64,000 nucleotides of DNA from Arthrobacter citreus (GTDB taxonomy: Bacteria > Actinomycetota > Actinomycetes > Actinomycetales > Micrococcaceae). Below, piece after piece: positions 52,545 through 61,564 of the stretch. Below the pieces are notes generated by a model. It had not been told where the DNA came from. It was given only the letters and a program-made list of their open reading frames with translations, and did no database searches. The stretch spans positions 1,116,001-1,180,000 of the forward strand of contig NZ_CP151657.1 in NCBI RefSeq assembly GCF_038405225.1. Direction: 5' to 3'. A program made the position numbers and the translations under genes. The stretch's first letter is position 1, and every line of letters begins with the position of its first letter.

Positions 52545-53594
52545 ATGCCTGAGCCGGCACACCTGGGAGCCGATTCGCTGATCGGCGAGTGGCTCGACCA
52601 CCCCACCGGACGCACCGTCCTGATTGACGTGCTGGCGCGCCGCAGCCCGGATGCCCGCGCACTCTATGCCATGCGGATGCTGCCGCTTTCCTCCCTGGTG
52701 ACCCTCAGCGACGGGGTGGTGACGCCGGAATACCTGAACCTCATGGTGCAGGCAGCCAACACGCTCATCGACCTCCCCTCGGTTCGCCCGACCACAGCCC
52801 ACCTCTTTCCCTCAGCACCACCCTCTGCTCCCAATGACTGGGAGGAGCCCATTGTCGAAGGCCGGTTCCGCGGCAAAACGGTGGTGGTCTCCGGGGCGGC
52901 CTCGGGGATTGGCCGGGCCACCGCGCTGCGCGTGGCCAGGGAAGGGGGCCACGTCCTCGCCATCGATCTCAGTTCCCTGCGGACGGAAGCGCTGCTGGAG
53001 ATGAACCCGGAGCTGGACATTACCGGCATTGTGGCTGATATCTCCAACCAGGACGACGTGAACAAAATTGCGGTGCAGGCGCGGGGCCGGGTGGACGGAC
53101 TCGCCGTGGTTGCCGGAATCGCCGATGACATGGTTGCCCTTCACGAGGTGGAGGACGAGCTGTGGGAGAGCGTCTTCCGGATCAATGTTGACGGACCGTT
53201 CAGGCTGTCCCGGGCCATCATTCCGCTGATGCTTGCTCGCGGCGCCGGGTCCATCGTGAACGTGTCATCCCAGGCGGGACTCCGCGGTTCCATCGCAGGC
53301 GCCGCTTACACCGCGTCCAAGCATGCCGTGATCGGGCTGACCCGCAGCGCCGCGTACATCTACAGTCCGCGCGGCATCCGGGTCAATGCCGTTATTCCGC
53401 GGCCCACCCGCTCGGCCCTGGAATCAAACTATGGCTCGCTCGGCGGCGCCGGGCCGCTGCCGGCCCCAACGTTCACGTCGCCGGAGATCGAATCTGCGCA
53501 GATTGCTTCGCCCATGACCTATTTGCTCAGCGACGACGCCGCCAATGTCACCGGGGCGATCATGCCGGTGGACGAAGGCTGGGGCGTCGCCTGA
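52545..53594 (+). CDS. SDR with an N-terminal domain shared with the neighbouring GH3 tail
   Basis: A 349-residue protein. Residues about 107-349 are an SDR: VSGAASGIGRATA, VAGIAD, NVSSQAG, the YTASK pair and the NVTGAIMPVDEG end. The first 75 residues are not SDR sequence: LGADSLIGEWLDHP (7-20), MLPLSSL (45-51) and VTPEYLNLM (59-67). This pattern recurs at the C-terminus of the GH3 glycosidase at 53708 (LGIGSSIEEWLADP, SMPLNRL, VTPELLKRL). GGAG six bases before ATG 52545 supports this start. The SDR may act on a sugar or glycoside product; that is inferred only from the shared domain and neighbourhood. Confidence 0.85.
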   Translation: MPEPAHLGADSLIGEWLDHPTGRTVLIDVLARRSPDARALYAMRMLPLSSLVTLSDGVVTPEYLNLMVQAANTLIDLPSVRPTTAHLFPSAPPSAPNDWEEPIVEGRFRGKTVVVSGAASGIGRATALRVAREGGHVLAIDLSSLRTEALLEMNPELDITGIVADISNQDDVNKIAVQARGRVDGLAVVAGIADDMVALHEVEDELWESVFRINVDGPFRLSRAIIPLMLARGAGSIVNVSSQAGLRGSIAGAAYTASKHAVIGLTRSAAYIYSPRGIRVNAVIPRPTRSALESNYGSLGGAGPLPAPTFTSPEIESAQIASPMTYLLSDDAANVTGAIMPVDEGWGVA

Positions 53595-53662
53595 GTCTGG
53601 CTGTCGCCCGACTCTGGCTGTCGCCCGACTCTGGCTGTCGCCCGACTCTGGCTGTCGCCTGG
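53586..53662. repeat. Four 17-bp tandem repeats generated from the SDR stop codon
   Basis: The first copy, GTCGCCTGAGTCTGGCT (53586-53602), contains the last two codons and the TGA stop. Copies two to four (53603, 53620, 53637) read GTCGCCCGACTCTGGCT and are identical. A partial fifth copy follows. They lie between two converging genes. Confidence 0.92.
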
Positions 53663-53707
53663 CGCGGGGCTGTCGCCTGGATACGCCAAGGCTTGGGGCA
53701 GCGGCCG

Positions 53708-56074
53708 CTAGCTTCCGCGCCGTGACTTCAGTGCCGCTTCAAGGCGCTTCAGCAGTTCAGGAGTGACAGGACTGCCGGGAAACCGGGCCAGCCGGTTCAA
53801 CGGCATGCTGCCCACAAGCGCCAGGGACGCAGCCAGCTGGGCTCCGCCGGATGCTGAGCCGGATGCTGAGCCGGCCCCTTCGCCGCCTGCTTCGCTCAGG
53901 GCCGAGACCAGCGCGGCCGCCGCTTCCGGATCGGCCAGCCATTCCTCGATTGATGATCCGATGCCCAGCAGGGGAGCGGGAACGGTTCCGTCCAGGGCAG
54001 CGACTCCGGCCAGCCGGATATCCCGTGACGACGCCCCGATCTCCAGCCGGTATTCCCCGGCATCCGCCACCCAGGTCCGGGTGACAGGCTCATAGCGGGA
54101 CAGGGAGCGGACGTCGAGGCGGAACTCCACGGTCCGGGACTCACCCGGCTCCAACCGCACCTTTTCGAAGCCGCGCAGTTCACGCCGCGGGTGCAGCGGC
54201 CGTTGCTGACCGGCGTCATCCCCCGGGGCGCCGGAATACAGCTGCACCACATCGCTGCCGGCGCGCCCGCCCGTATTCGTCACGGTGAGCTCAACATGGA
54301 CCAGCTGCCCGGACCCGGCGCCCACCACTCGCACCCCAAGATCCGAATACGCGAAGCTGGTGTACGAGTACCCATGGCCAAAGGGGTAGGCCACCTCCAT
54401 GCCACGGGTGTCGTACCAGCGGTAACCCACCAGGAGGCCCTCGCCGTACCGGACCGTTCCACCCTCACCGGGATAGTTGCCGTAGGCGGGAGTGTCGGAC
54501 AGCCGCAGTGGTACGGTTTCGGCCAGCCGTCCGCCCGGCTCGTCCCGGCCCAGGAGCACGTCGGCTACCGCGCCGCCGCCCGCTTCGCCCGGCAGCCAGG
54601 CCTCCAGGACCGCCGGCACGTCAGCCGCCCAGCCCATATTTACGACACCGCCGTTGGAAAGCACCACCACGGTCCGCGGATTCGCTTCGGTGACGGCGGT
54701 GAGCAGCTCCAATTGCGCATCGGGCAGATCCAGCGTGGTGCGGTCATACCCCTCGCTTTCCGCGGCGTCCGGCAGGCCCAGGAAGACGACGGCGGTGTCG
54801 GCCGCCGCCGCGGCGGCAGCAGCCATTTCCACCAGGTCCTCTCCGGCACAGGGCGATTCCCGGGACAGGACATAGCCGGGCTCAAACAGCAGTCCGGGCA
54901 CCAGCTCCTGCAGTCCGTCCAGGGGCGTGACCAGCCGAACGGGGTTTACCCGGGAGGATCCGCTGCCCTGATACCGGGGTGTGCGCGCCAGCTCGCCAAT
55001 CACCGCCAGGGTGCCCTCCGAAGACAGGGGAAGGATGCCGCCGTCATTCTGCAGCAGCACCATGGACGCGGCCGCGGCCCGGCGGGCCAGGTCATGATGC
55101 GCTGCGTAGTCCGCCTCTGCTCCGGCGGTGCCTGAAGCCGTGCCCGCAGCCCTGCCTGCGCTGGTCCCGTCAGCCGTCCCCGCAGCCGTCCCTGCGCCGG
55201 CATCCGGCTGCACCGGGGCGCGGCGCATTAGGGCGAGGATCCGTTCCACTGAAACGTTGACCAGTTCCTCGGTGATGGTGCCGGCGTCCAGGGCCGCGGC
55301 AAGTTCCCGCACACCGAGACCGCCGCTGGACGGCATCTCCAGATCCAATCCGGCGGCGAGCGCTGCCGCCCGGTCAGTCACCGCACCCCAGTCCGACACC
55401 ACCACGCCCTCATAACCCCAGGTGTCGCGCAGCACGGTGCCGAGCAGCCAGGGGTTCTCAGCGGCATGCAGGCCGTTGACCTTGTTGTAGGCGGCCATGA
55501 CGGTCCACGGTCCGGCAGTGCGGACAACTATCTCGAATGCGCGCAGATAGATTTCATGCAGGGTCCGCTGATCAACCACGGCATCCACCCGCATCCGGTC
55601 CGCCTCCTGGTTATTGGCGGCGAAATGCTTGGGGCTGGCGCCCACGCCCGCCGCCTGGACGGCGGCCGTCCACGCAGCACCCAGTTCACCCGCGAGCAGC
55701 GGGTCCTCGGAGAAATACTCAAAGTTGCGTCCGCACAGCGGCGTTCGCTTGATGTTCAGGCCCGGTCCCAGCAGGACGTCCACGCCCTGGGCGCGGGCTT
55801 CGTGTGCGACGGCGGTGCCCAGTTCCGCTAGCAGGCTGCGGTCCCAGGAACACGCCGTCGCGCACTCGGCGGGAAAACATGTGGCGGGAAGCGACTCGCC
55901 CAGTTCCAGCCCCGCTCCATCACCGGCCGGGCGCCGGACGCCGTGCGGGCCGTCGGAAAGGACCAGGGCCCGAATCCCCTGGGCGGGAAAGGCTGCTGTT
56001 TCCCAGAATCCCGCACCGGAAAGGAGCTCCAGCTTCTCTTCCAGCGTCAGGTCCGGCATGGCTGGAATTTCCAT
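53708..56074 (-). CDS. Glycoside hydrolase family 3 (beta-glucosidase type)
   Basis: A 788-residue enzyme releasing sugars from beta-glycosides. Domains: the GH3 barrel (about 1-290) with the catalytic nucleophile in VVVSDWGAV; the second GH3 domain (about 330-540, AVIGELARTPRYQGSGSS); a fibronectin-III-like domain (about 580-690, VELTVTNTGGRAGSDVVQLY); and an 88-residue C-terminal tail (701-788) homologous to the N-terminus of the adjacent SDR. No signal peptide, so oligosaccharides would be imported first. GAGGAGG lies just before ATG 56074. An Ala/Gly/Thr-rich low-complexity insert (about 292-318) follows the barrel. Confidence 0.94.
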   Translation of the reverse strand: MEIPAMPDLTLEEKLELLSGAGFWETAAFPAQGIRALVLSDGPHGVRRPAGDGAGLELGESLPATCFPAECATACSWDRSLLAELGTAVAHEARAQGVDVLLGPGLNIKRTPLCGRNFEYFSEDPLLAGELGAAWTAAVQAAGVGASPKHFAANNQEADRMRVDAVVDQRTLHEIYLRAFEIVVRTAGPWTVMAAYNKVNGLHAAENPWLLGTVLRDTWGYEGVVVSDWGAVTDRAAALAAGLDLEMPSSGGLGVRELAAALDAGTITEELVNVSVERILALMRRAPVQPDAGAGTAAGTADGTSAGRAAGTASGTAGAEADYAAHHDLARRAAAASMVLLQNDGGILPLSSEGTLAVIGELARTPRYQGSGSSRVNPVRLVTPLDGLQELVPGLLFEPGYVLSRESPCAGEDLVEMAAAAAAAADTAVVFLGLPDAAESEGYDRTTLDLPDAQLELLTAVTEANPRTVVVLSNGGVVNMGWAADVPAVLEAWLPGEAGGGAVADVLLGRDEPGGRLAETVPLRLSDTPAYGNYPGEGGTVRYGEGLLVGYRWYDTRGMEVAYPFGHGYSYTSFAYSDLGVRVVGAGSGQLVHVELTVTNTGGRAGSDVVQLYSGAPGDDAGQQRPLHPRRELRGFEKVRLEPGESRTVEFRLDVRSLSRYEPVTRTWVADAGEYRLEIGASSRDIRLAGVAALDGTVPAPLLGIGSSIEEWLADPEAAAALVSALSEAGGEGAGSASGSASGGAQLAASLALVGSMPLNRLARFPGSPVTPELLKRLEAALKSRRGS

Positions 56075-56224
56075 GTACGCCTCCTCGTCGACAGGGCTCC
56101 GAGTCTAAGCCGCGGCCCGGAGGGGCGAAAGGGTGCCGGCACCCTGTTCCGGCTTTCGCAGCCGCCGTAAGGTTCAAAGACGGCTGCAGTTGCTCACGGC
56201 ATGCCGCCGGGACGGGAGCCACGT

Positions 56225-57886
56225 GTGAAGAGCCACCTTGACCGCTACAAGCAGATGGCGGAAATCCTGTACCGCAACGGACTGGGATTCCTGGTGTCCG
56301 CGTCCGGTCTGGACGCCCGGCTGCCCTTCCGGCGCAAGGCGCAGCCGGGGGACCGCCCGGAACACCCCAACAGCACGCCCGAGTACCTGCGCAAAGCACT
56401 GGAGGAACTAGGCCCAACCTTCATTAAGCTGGGCCAGCTGCTGTCGACCCGTCAGGACCTGCTGCCGCCCCGATACCAGCGGGAGTTGTCCAAGCTGCAG
56501 GATAACGCCGAACCCGTGCCCTGGGAGCAGATCCACCCCGTGCTCCAGGCGGCGCTGGGGGAGGATGTGCTGAGCCGGTTCACCCGCTTCGACACCACAC
56601 CGCTGGCCACGGCATCGATCGGTCAGGTGTACGGGGCGAGGCTGCCGGGCAACGCCGATGTCGTGGTGAAAATCCGCCGTCCCGGAGTCGATGAGGAGGT
56701 TAATGAGGATCTTGACATCCTGCAGGGGCTGGCGGGGTATGCCGGCAGGCACTGGGAAGCGGCACGGGATTACGACGTTCAGGGACTGATGGACGAATTC
56801 GCCGAGACGCTCCGTTCCGAACTGGACTACACGCAGGAGGGCCGCAACGCCCGGAGGTTCGCACTGAATTTCGAGGACAACCCCGCCGTCGATATTCCGG
56901 CTGTATATGACGAGTTCAGCACGGCCACGGTCCTGACGCAGCAGCGGCTCTACGGGCTGAAGGTGACTGACACCGCCGCACTGGATGCCGCGGGAATTGA
57001 CCGCAAGGCGCTCGCCGCCGCTGCGGCAGACGCCGAAATGAAGATGGTCTTCGACGACGGCTTTTTCCATGCCGACCCCCATCCGGGCAACATTTTCGTG
57101 GAGCAGGGCGGCAGGATCGGGCTCATCGACTTTGGCATGGTGGGGGAGATTGACGACAAATTCCGGGCCCAGCTTTCGGCACTCTTCGTCGCCGTCCTCC
57201 GCAAGGACCCGGACCGGATGGCATCGGCGCTGACGCGGATGTGCGTCAGGACCCGCCGCGTTGACCGGCTCCGGCTGCGCCTTGACCTGCAGCAGCTCAT
57301 CCGCCTGTACGAGGGGCGAACCCTGGGAAACGCCCCGGTGGGCCGCATCATCAACAGCGCCCTTGGCATTATCCGCAGCCACCATCTGCAGCTGCCGCGG
57401 GAGATGGCCCTGCTGCTGCGCATGCTGATCATGACGGAAGGCATGGGGGAGGTGCTCGATCCGGACTTCAGCATGGGCAACACCCTGGGCCCGTATGCCC
57501 GGCGGATGACAGTGCACGAGCTGAATCCGGTGGCGTTTGTCCGGCGGCTGGGCCAAGCCGGTGCGGAAACGCTGGAGCTCGGTGCGGAGCTGCCGGACCA
57601 GCTGCGCCGGCTGCTCAACACGCTTGATTTTGAAGGACTCGAGGTGCACCTCAGGGCCGAGGAACTCTTCCCCCTGGTGGAGCGGCTTGAACGGGTGGGA
57701 AACCGGATGGTGGCGGCCATTTTCGCGGCAGCATTCATCCGCGGCGTCGGGGAGCTGGCGCTGGGTGACACCGACCGCTGGAAGAGCTGGCAGGCGCCGC
57801 TGATGACCGCGGGGCTGGCTTCGACGGGAGCCCTTGGCGGGTATCTCGCCTGGACCGCCCGCAAACAGCGCATCAGGAACTATTGA
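56225..57886 (+). CDS. ABC1/AarF (UbiB-like) atypical kinase
   Basis: A 553-residue protein of the UbiB family, linked to isoprenoid quinone metabolism. Conserved parts are LGPTFIKLGQLLSTRQDLLP (the KxGQ motif), ATASIGQVYGARL (the Ala-rich nucleotide loop), VVVKIRRPGV with the Lys, HADPHPGNIF and LIDFGMVGEI. Two hydrophobic segments lie at the C-terminus (about 495-545). GTG 56225 follows GGGAG; ATG 56201 is an alternative. Its stop overlaps the next start by one base. Confidence 0.93.
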   Translation: MKSHLDRYKQMAEILYRNGLGFLVSASGLDARLPFRRKAQPGDRPEHPNSTPEYLRKALEELGPTFIKLGQLLSTRQDLLPPRYQRELSKLQDNAEPVPWEQIHPVLQAALGEDVLSRFTRFDTTPLATASIGQVYGARLPGNADVVVKIRRPGVDEEVNEDLDILQGLAGYAGRHWEAARDYDVQGLMDEFAETLRSELDYTQEGRNARRFALNFEDNPAVDIPAVYDEFSTATVLTQQRLYGLKVTDTAALDAAGIDRKALAAAAADAEMKMVFDDGFFHADPHPGNIFVEQGGRIGLIDFGMVGEIDDKFRAQLSALFVAVLRKDPDRMASALTRMCVRTRRVDRLRLRLDLQQLIRLYEGRTLGNAPVGRIINSALGIIRSHHLQLPREMALLLRMLIMTEGMGEVLDPDFSMGNTLGPYARRMTVHELNPVAFVRRLGQAGAETLELGAELPDQLRRLLNTLDFEGLEVHLRAEELFPLVERLERVGNRMVAAIFAAAFIRGVGELALGDTDRWKSWQAPLMTAGLASTGALGGYLAWTARKQRIRNY

Positions 57887-58647
57887 TGGATCTGTCACTG
57901 GCCGGCCTGACGGTGCTGGTGACGGGCGGAACCACCGGGATCGGCCGTGCCGTGGTGGAGGAATTTGCCCGGGAGGGTGCCAACGTTTCGTTCTGCGCGG
58001 AAAGGGCCTATGAGGTTGGAGTCCTGGAGGAGCAGTTGGCTGCATCTTCGGGACGCATCGAAGGATCCGTGGTGGACGTGGTGCACCCCGGCGCGCTGGC
58101 CCGGTGGGTCAGCGGAACAGCCGTCATTTTTGGCGCCGTCGACATAGTGGTTTCCGCTGCCAGCGCCGCGGCGCTGGAGGATACCGAAGAAAATTGGGAG
58201 GCATCCCTCGCAGTGGACCTGATGGGAACGGTGCGGCTGGTCAAAGCCGCGCTTCCGCACCTGGAACTGAGCACCGCGCCGTGCATCGTTGTTGTTTCCA
58301 GCACCTCGGGCCGGGAAGTGGACTTCGCCGCCGGCCCGTACGCAACCGCCAAGACCGCAGTGGCCGGCTACATGGCGGGCCTTGCCTTCCGGCTTGCGGG
58401 AAGGGGGATCCGGGCCAACACGGTGAGTGCCGGCAACACCTATTACCCGGGCAGTTTTTGGGCCCTGCTGGAGGAGAAGGACCCGGCAACCTTCGAAGCA
58501 GCGGTGGCGAGGAACCCCACGGGGCGGATGGGCACCCCGGCCGAGGTCGCTGACGTTGTCACCTTTGTCGCCAGCCCCCGCGCGTCTCGAATCACCGGGG
58601 CCAACATCCTGGTGGATGGCGCACTCTCACGCGCCGTCCAGCTGTGA
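57886..58647 (+). CDS. Short-chain dehydrogenase/reductase
   Basis: A 253-residue SDR with VTGGTTGIGRAVVEEFA, VSAASAAAL where most have NNAG, VVVSSTSGREVD and the YATAK catalytic pair, ending ITGANILVDGALS. ATG 57886 begins in the UbiB stop (TGATG), so it is coupled to the kinase. The substrate is unknown; coupling suggests, but does not prove, a role with the kinase in lipid or quinone chemistry. The gene's last codons are duplicated just downstream. Confidence 0.9.
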   Translation: MDLSLAGLTVLVTGGTTGIGRAVVEEFAREGANVSFCAERAYEVGVLEEQLAASSGRIEGSVVDVVHPGALARWVSGTAVIFGAVDIVVSAASAAALEDTEENWEASLAVDLMGTVRLVKAALPHLELSTAPCIVVVSSTSGREVDFAAGPYATAKTAVAGYMAGLAFRLAGRGIRANTVSAGNTYYPGSFWALLEEKDPATFEAAVARNPTGRMGTPAEVADVVTFVASPRASRITGANILVDGALSRAVQL

Positions 58648-58684
58648 GCTCGATTCAGGCCCAGCTGTGAGCTCGATTCCGGCC
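58639..58684. repeat. 23-bp tandem duplication spanning the SDR stop codon
   Basis: CAGCTGTGAGCTCGATTCAG plus GCC (58639-58661) is repeated with one change at 58662-58684. The first copy contains the final Gln-Leu codons and the TGA stop. Confidence 0.9.
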
Positions 58685-58741
58685 CATTGGGCTGGGCTGG
58701 GTTGGGGTGGACGGGGTTGGTTGGGGTGGACGGGCAAGAGC

Positions 58742-58784
58742 AGGCCCGGACGGACTGCGGCGGAACCGCAACCCGTCCGGGCCT
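58742..58784. terminator. Hairpin between convergent SDR and glutaminase genes
   Basis: Perfect 12-base arms (AGGCCCGGACGG with its complement) enclose a smaller GCGG/CCGC stem. It lies between converging genes, with the same nested-stem design as the hairpin at 38208-38255. Confidence 0.75.
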
Positions 58785-58829
58785 GATGCTGTGCTGATTC
58801 TTCCGGTGCTCTTATTGCTCCCGGTGCTT

Positions 58830-59780
58830 CTACTGCGCGAAGTCCGTTGAGTTGTAGATGTTCAGGTTCAGCGCCGATGCCACCTGGGCCACGGCATGCT
58901 GCGCCCGGACGCTGTTGCCCACCGGATCCAGCGGAGGAGAAAAGGCCGCGATGGCCAAGGTGCCCGGCATGATGGCCAGCACCCCGCCGCCCACCCCGCT
59001 CTTGGCGGGCAGTCCCACTTTGTAGGCCCAGTCTCCGGAGGCGGTGTACAGCCCCTCCATGGTCATCTCCGCCAGGATCGGCGGAACGAGGGAAGCATCA
59101 AACACCTGCTTTCCGGTGACGGGATTCCGCCCCCGGGCCGCCACTGTTGCACCCATGGTGGCCAGGTCCCGGGTGGTGACCAGAGTGGAACACTGCCGGG
59201 TGTACACCTCGCAGGCTTCCATGGGATCCGAGTACATGGTTCCGCCCGAGTACAGCAGCCAGGCAATGGCACGGTTATGGAAGTTGGTGGACTGCTCGGA
59301 GTCATTGACGGCATCGCTGATCCTGATCTCGCGTCCGGCAAAGGCGCTTTGCATGTCCAGGATCTTCTTCCAGCGCTCATCCGGCGAATCGGCCGGAATC
59401 AGGGACACTGTGGACATGGCGCCGGCGTTCACCAGGGGCGACACCGGTTTGTCCCCGTGCAGCGCCACGGCAATGACGGAATTGAAGGGCTCCCCGGTGG
59501 GATCCGCCCCCACTTTGTCGTGGAAGTCCGGCAGGCCAACACTCTGCATGGCAAGAGTCATGGAGAAGACCTTGGAAATGGACTCCAGGGCGAACTCGAA
59601 GCCGGCGTCCCCGGCCTCGAACGCCTCGCCGTCGGCCGTCACGACGCAGACGCCGAACAGCGAGGGATCCACGGACGCCAGGTACGGAATGTAGCTCGCG
59701 TTCTCACCGCCGGAGTCATTCGCGTGGTCCGCGTGGGCTGTTTGGACAGCCTGGGCTATCGCTGACTTGTCGGGGATCAT
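58830..59780 (-). CDS. glsA: Glutaminase
   Basis: Hydrolyses glutamine to glutamate and ammonia. The 316-residue serine-dependent glutaminase has FALESISKVFSM with the Ser-x-x-Lys active site, YIPYLASVDPSLFGV, NAGAMSTVSLIP, and VGLPAKSGVGGGVLA. It overlaps the antiporter stop by four bases, so it is part of the gadB-gadC-glsA operon. Its role there would be to make substrate for GadB and release ammonia that takes up protons in the cytoplasm. The longer frame upstream to 60614 is the shadow of the antiporter gene. Confidence 0.95.
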   Translation of the reverse strand: MIPDKSAIAQAVQTAHADHANDSGGENASYIPYLASVDPSLFGVCVVTADGEAFEAGDAGFEFALESISKVFSMTLAMQSVGLPDFHDKVGADPTGEPFNSVIAVALHGDKPVSPLVNAGAMSTVSLIPADSPDERWKKILDMQSAFAGREIRISDAVNDSEQSTNFHNRAIAWLLYSGGTMYSDPMEACEVYTRQCSTLVTTRDLATMGATVAARGRNPVTGKQVFDASLVPPILAEMTMEGLYTASGDWAYKVGLPAKSGVGGGVLAIMPGTLAIAAFSPPLDPVGNSVRAQHAVAQVASALNLNIYNSTDFAQ

Positions 59781-61546
59781 AGGGCTGCGCTCCCGCCTAC
59801 CGCCGGCCCGGACCGGTGGCGAATCGTTGATTTGTCGGTGCCGGACGCCGGGGAGGAATCCGACGACGGGGCACCGCCCGGGGCGGTTTCCCCGGAGCCT
59901 TCTCCGGCACCGGCGCCCGAGCCGACGGCGCCTGAAGCCATCGCCTGCTCGGTCAGGACCGCGGTGGGCACGGATGATTGTGTCTGGACGCCGGGATGGC
60001 GGTGCTCCAGCTCCCACGTAAAGGGAACGAAGCTGCTGGCCGGGTCCCGCCAGTGTGGTTTGCGCAGTGCATAGATCACCAGCGGAAGGATGAAGAACAC
60101 GGCTGCGCCGCCCGCCAGGATGCCTACATACACGGCCGGCGATCCTACGGAAATCTGGTCCGGAGGGATGAAGCTGAAGACAAAAGCCATCAGCGAGCCG
60201 AGGAAGCCGAGGCCTCCCACCAGCCACATGCCCACGTCCCCTCCGGGTATGTGGTACGGCCGGGGCCGGTTGGGCTGCGTGTAGCGCAGGTAAATGGCAG
60301 CGCCGAACATCAGCATGTACATGATCAGGTACAGGATGACGGTGAGCTGGCTCAGGATCTGGTACGCGGCCTGCACCGAGGGCAGTACCACGTAGACCAG
60401 GCCCAGGGCCGTGACCACCAGTGCCTGGAAAAGCATGATGTGGGTTCCCATGCCGTGCTTGTTGGTGTGCTGCCAGAACCGCGGCAGATACCCCGCCTTG
60501 GCCACGGACAGGAGGCCGCTGGACGGGCCGGCCACCCAGGTCACCACACCGGCGAGCACCCCGATCAGCAGCATGGCCGCAATGATTGGACCTGCCCAGC
60601 CAATGCCTGCCCACTCGAACATGTCGTTGTAGGAGGTCAAAAGTGATTGGGTCAGGTTGATGTCCGCCTGCGGAACCACGAAGGCAATGGCCAGCGTGCC
60701 CAGCACGAAGATCACCACCGTTCCCAGCGCGGCGATCAGCACTGCGAGCGGATAGTCACGGGTGGGGTTCTTCACTTCCTTGACGTGGATCGCGTTCATT
60801 TCCATGCCGGCGTAAAACAGGAAAATGCTTGCGGCCAGCACCACGTTGGAGAAGTTGGAGAAGTCAGGGACGAGTTCGCCCCAGCCCATCTTGATCTGGG
60901 GCGTGTTTCCCGCGAAGTAATACGAGAATCCCAGCACGATCAGGACAGCGGCCGGAATGATGGTGCCGATGATGCCGCCCCACTGGGCCACTTTGGAGAA
61001 CGCGGCGGCCCCCCGGAAGGCAATGAAGGTGGCCAGCCAGTAGACCACCAGCACCACCGCCAGGACAAAGGCCTTGTTCCCCGACAGCTGGGCATCCAGG
61101 TTTTGGTCGGTGCCGGTGTAGGCCAGGGACACCGCGCCGAAGGTGAGGACGGTCGGGAACCAGATGCTGACTTCGATGAAGAGCATGAACATCGCCACGA
61201 AGGCCCAGCGCGGGCCAAACGCCTCACCCACCCAGCGGAAGACGCCGCCCTGTTCCGGCCACCCTGTGGCCAGTTCGGCGGCGACGAGCGACACCGGAAT
61301 CAGGAAGACCACGGCCGCGAGCACATAGTAGAAAATGGAGCTGAGGCCGTACTCCGCCTCTGCGGGCAAACCGCGCAGGCTCACCACGGCCACAATGTTC
61401 ATGACGGCCAGGGCGCCGATGGTGATTTTGGCGGTCTGCTTTGCCTTGGCCGTCCGTGCCTGGTCCGAAGAACCCGGTGCGGAAGAACCAGATGATGACG
61501 AGCCGGTTGATGCGGACGATCCGGTTGATGCAGTGGAATCACTCAT
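59777..61546 (-). CDS. gadC: Glutamate:gamma-aminobutyrate antiporter (GadC-like APC permease)
   Basis: A 589-residue APC-family transporter exchanging external glutamate (or glutamine) for internal GABA. About 12 helices follow a Ser-rich N-terminus. Family features: ELATGWPEQGGVFRWVGEAF, EVSIWFPTVL, FYAGMEMNAIHVKEVKNPTRD and WVAGPSSGLLSVAKAG. The hydrophilic C-terminus (about 505-589), Ser/Gly/Pro-rich, is in the position of GadC's pH-gating C-plug. ATG 61546 has GAGGAGG eight bases before it. It lies between gadB and glsA. Confidence 0.93.
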   Translation of the reverse strand: MSDSTASTGSSASTGSSSSGSSAPGSSDQARTAKAKQTAKITIGALAVMNIVAVVSLRGLPAEAEYGLSSIFYYVLAAVVFLIPVSLVAAELATGWPEQGGVFRWVGEAFGPRWAFVAMFMLFIEVSIWFPTVLTFGAVSLAYTGTDQNLDAQLSGNKAFVLAVVLVVYWLATFIAFRGAAAFSKVAQWGGIIGTIIPAAVLIVLGFSYYFAGNTPQIKMGWGELVPDFSNFSNVVLAASIFLFYAGMEMNAIHVKEVKNPTRDYPLAVLIAALGTVVIFVLGTLAIAFVVPQADINLTQSLLTSYNDMFEWAGIGWAGPIIAAMLLIGVLAGVVTWVAGPSSGLLSVAKAGYLPRFWQHTNKHGMGTHIMLFQALVVTALGLVYVVLPSVQAAYQILSQLTVILYLIMYMLMFGAAIYLRYTQPNRPRPYHIPGGDVGMWLVGGLGFLGSLMAFVFSFIPPDQISVGSPAVYVGILAGGAAVFFILPLVIYALRKPHWRDPASSFVPFTWELEHRHPGVQTQSSVPTAVLTEQAMASGAVGSGAGAGEGSGETAPGGAPSSDSSPASGTDKSTIRHRSGPAVGGSAAL

Positions 61547-61564
61547 CCCACTCACCTCCTCGAG

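Noticed and set aside
53586-53662. Possible small CRISPR-like array
   Set aside because: The 17-bp units abut with no spacers; it is a simple tandem repeat.
56408-58045. A 545-codon minus-strand frame opposite the UbiB-like kinase and SDR
   Set aside because: Low-complexity Pro/His/Arg composition, spans two real genes, no start signal.
59781-60614. N-terminal extension of the glutaminase frame
   Set aside because: It lies wholly inside gadC in another frame; family homology begins at ATG 59780, which overlaps the gadC stop.
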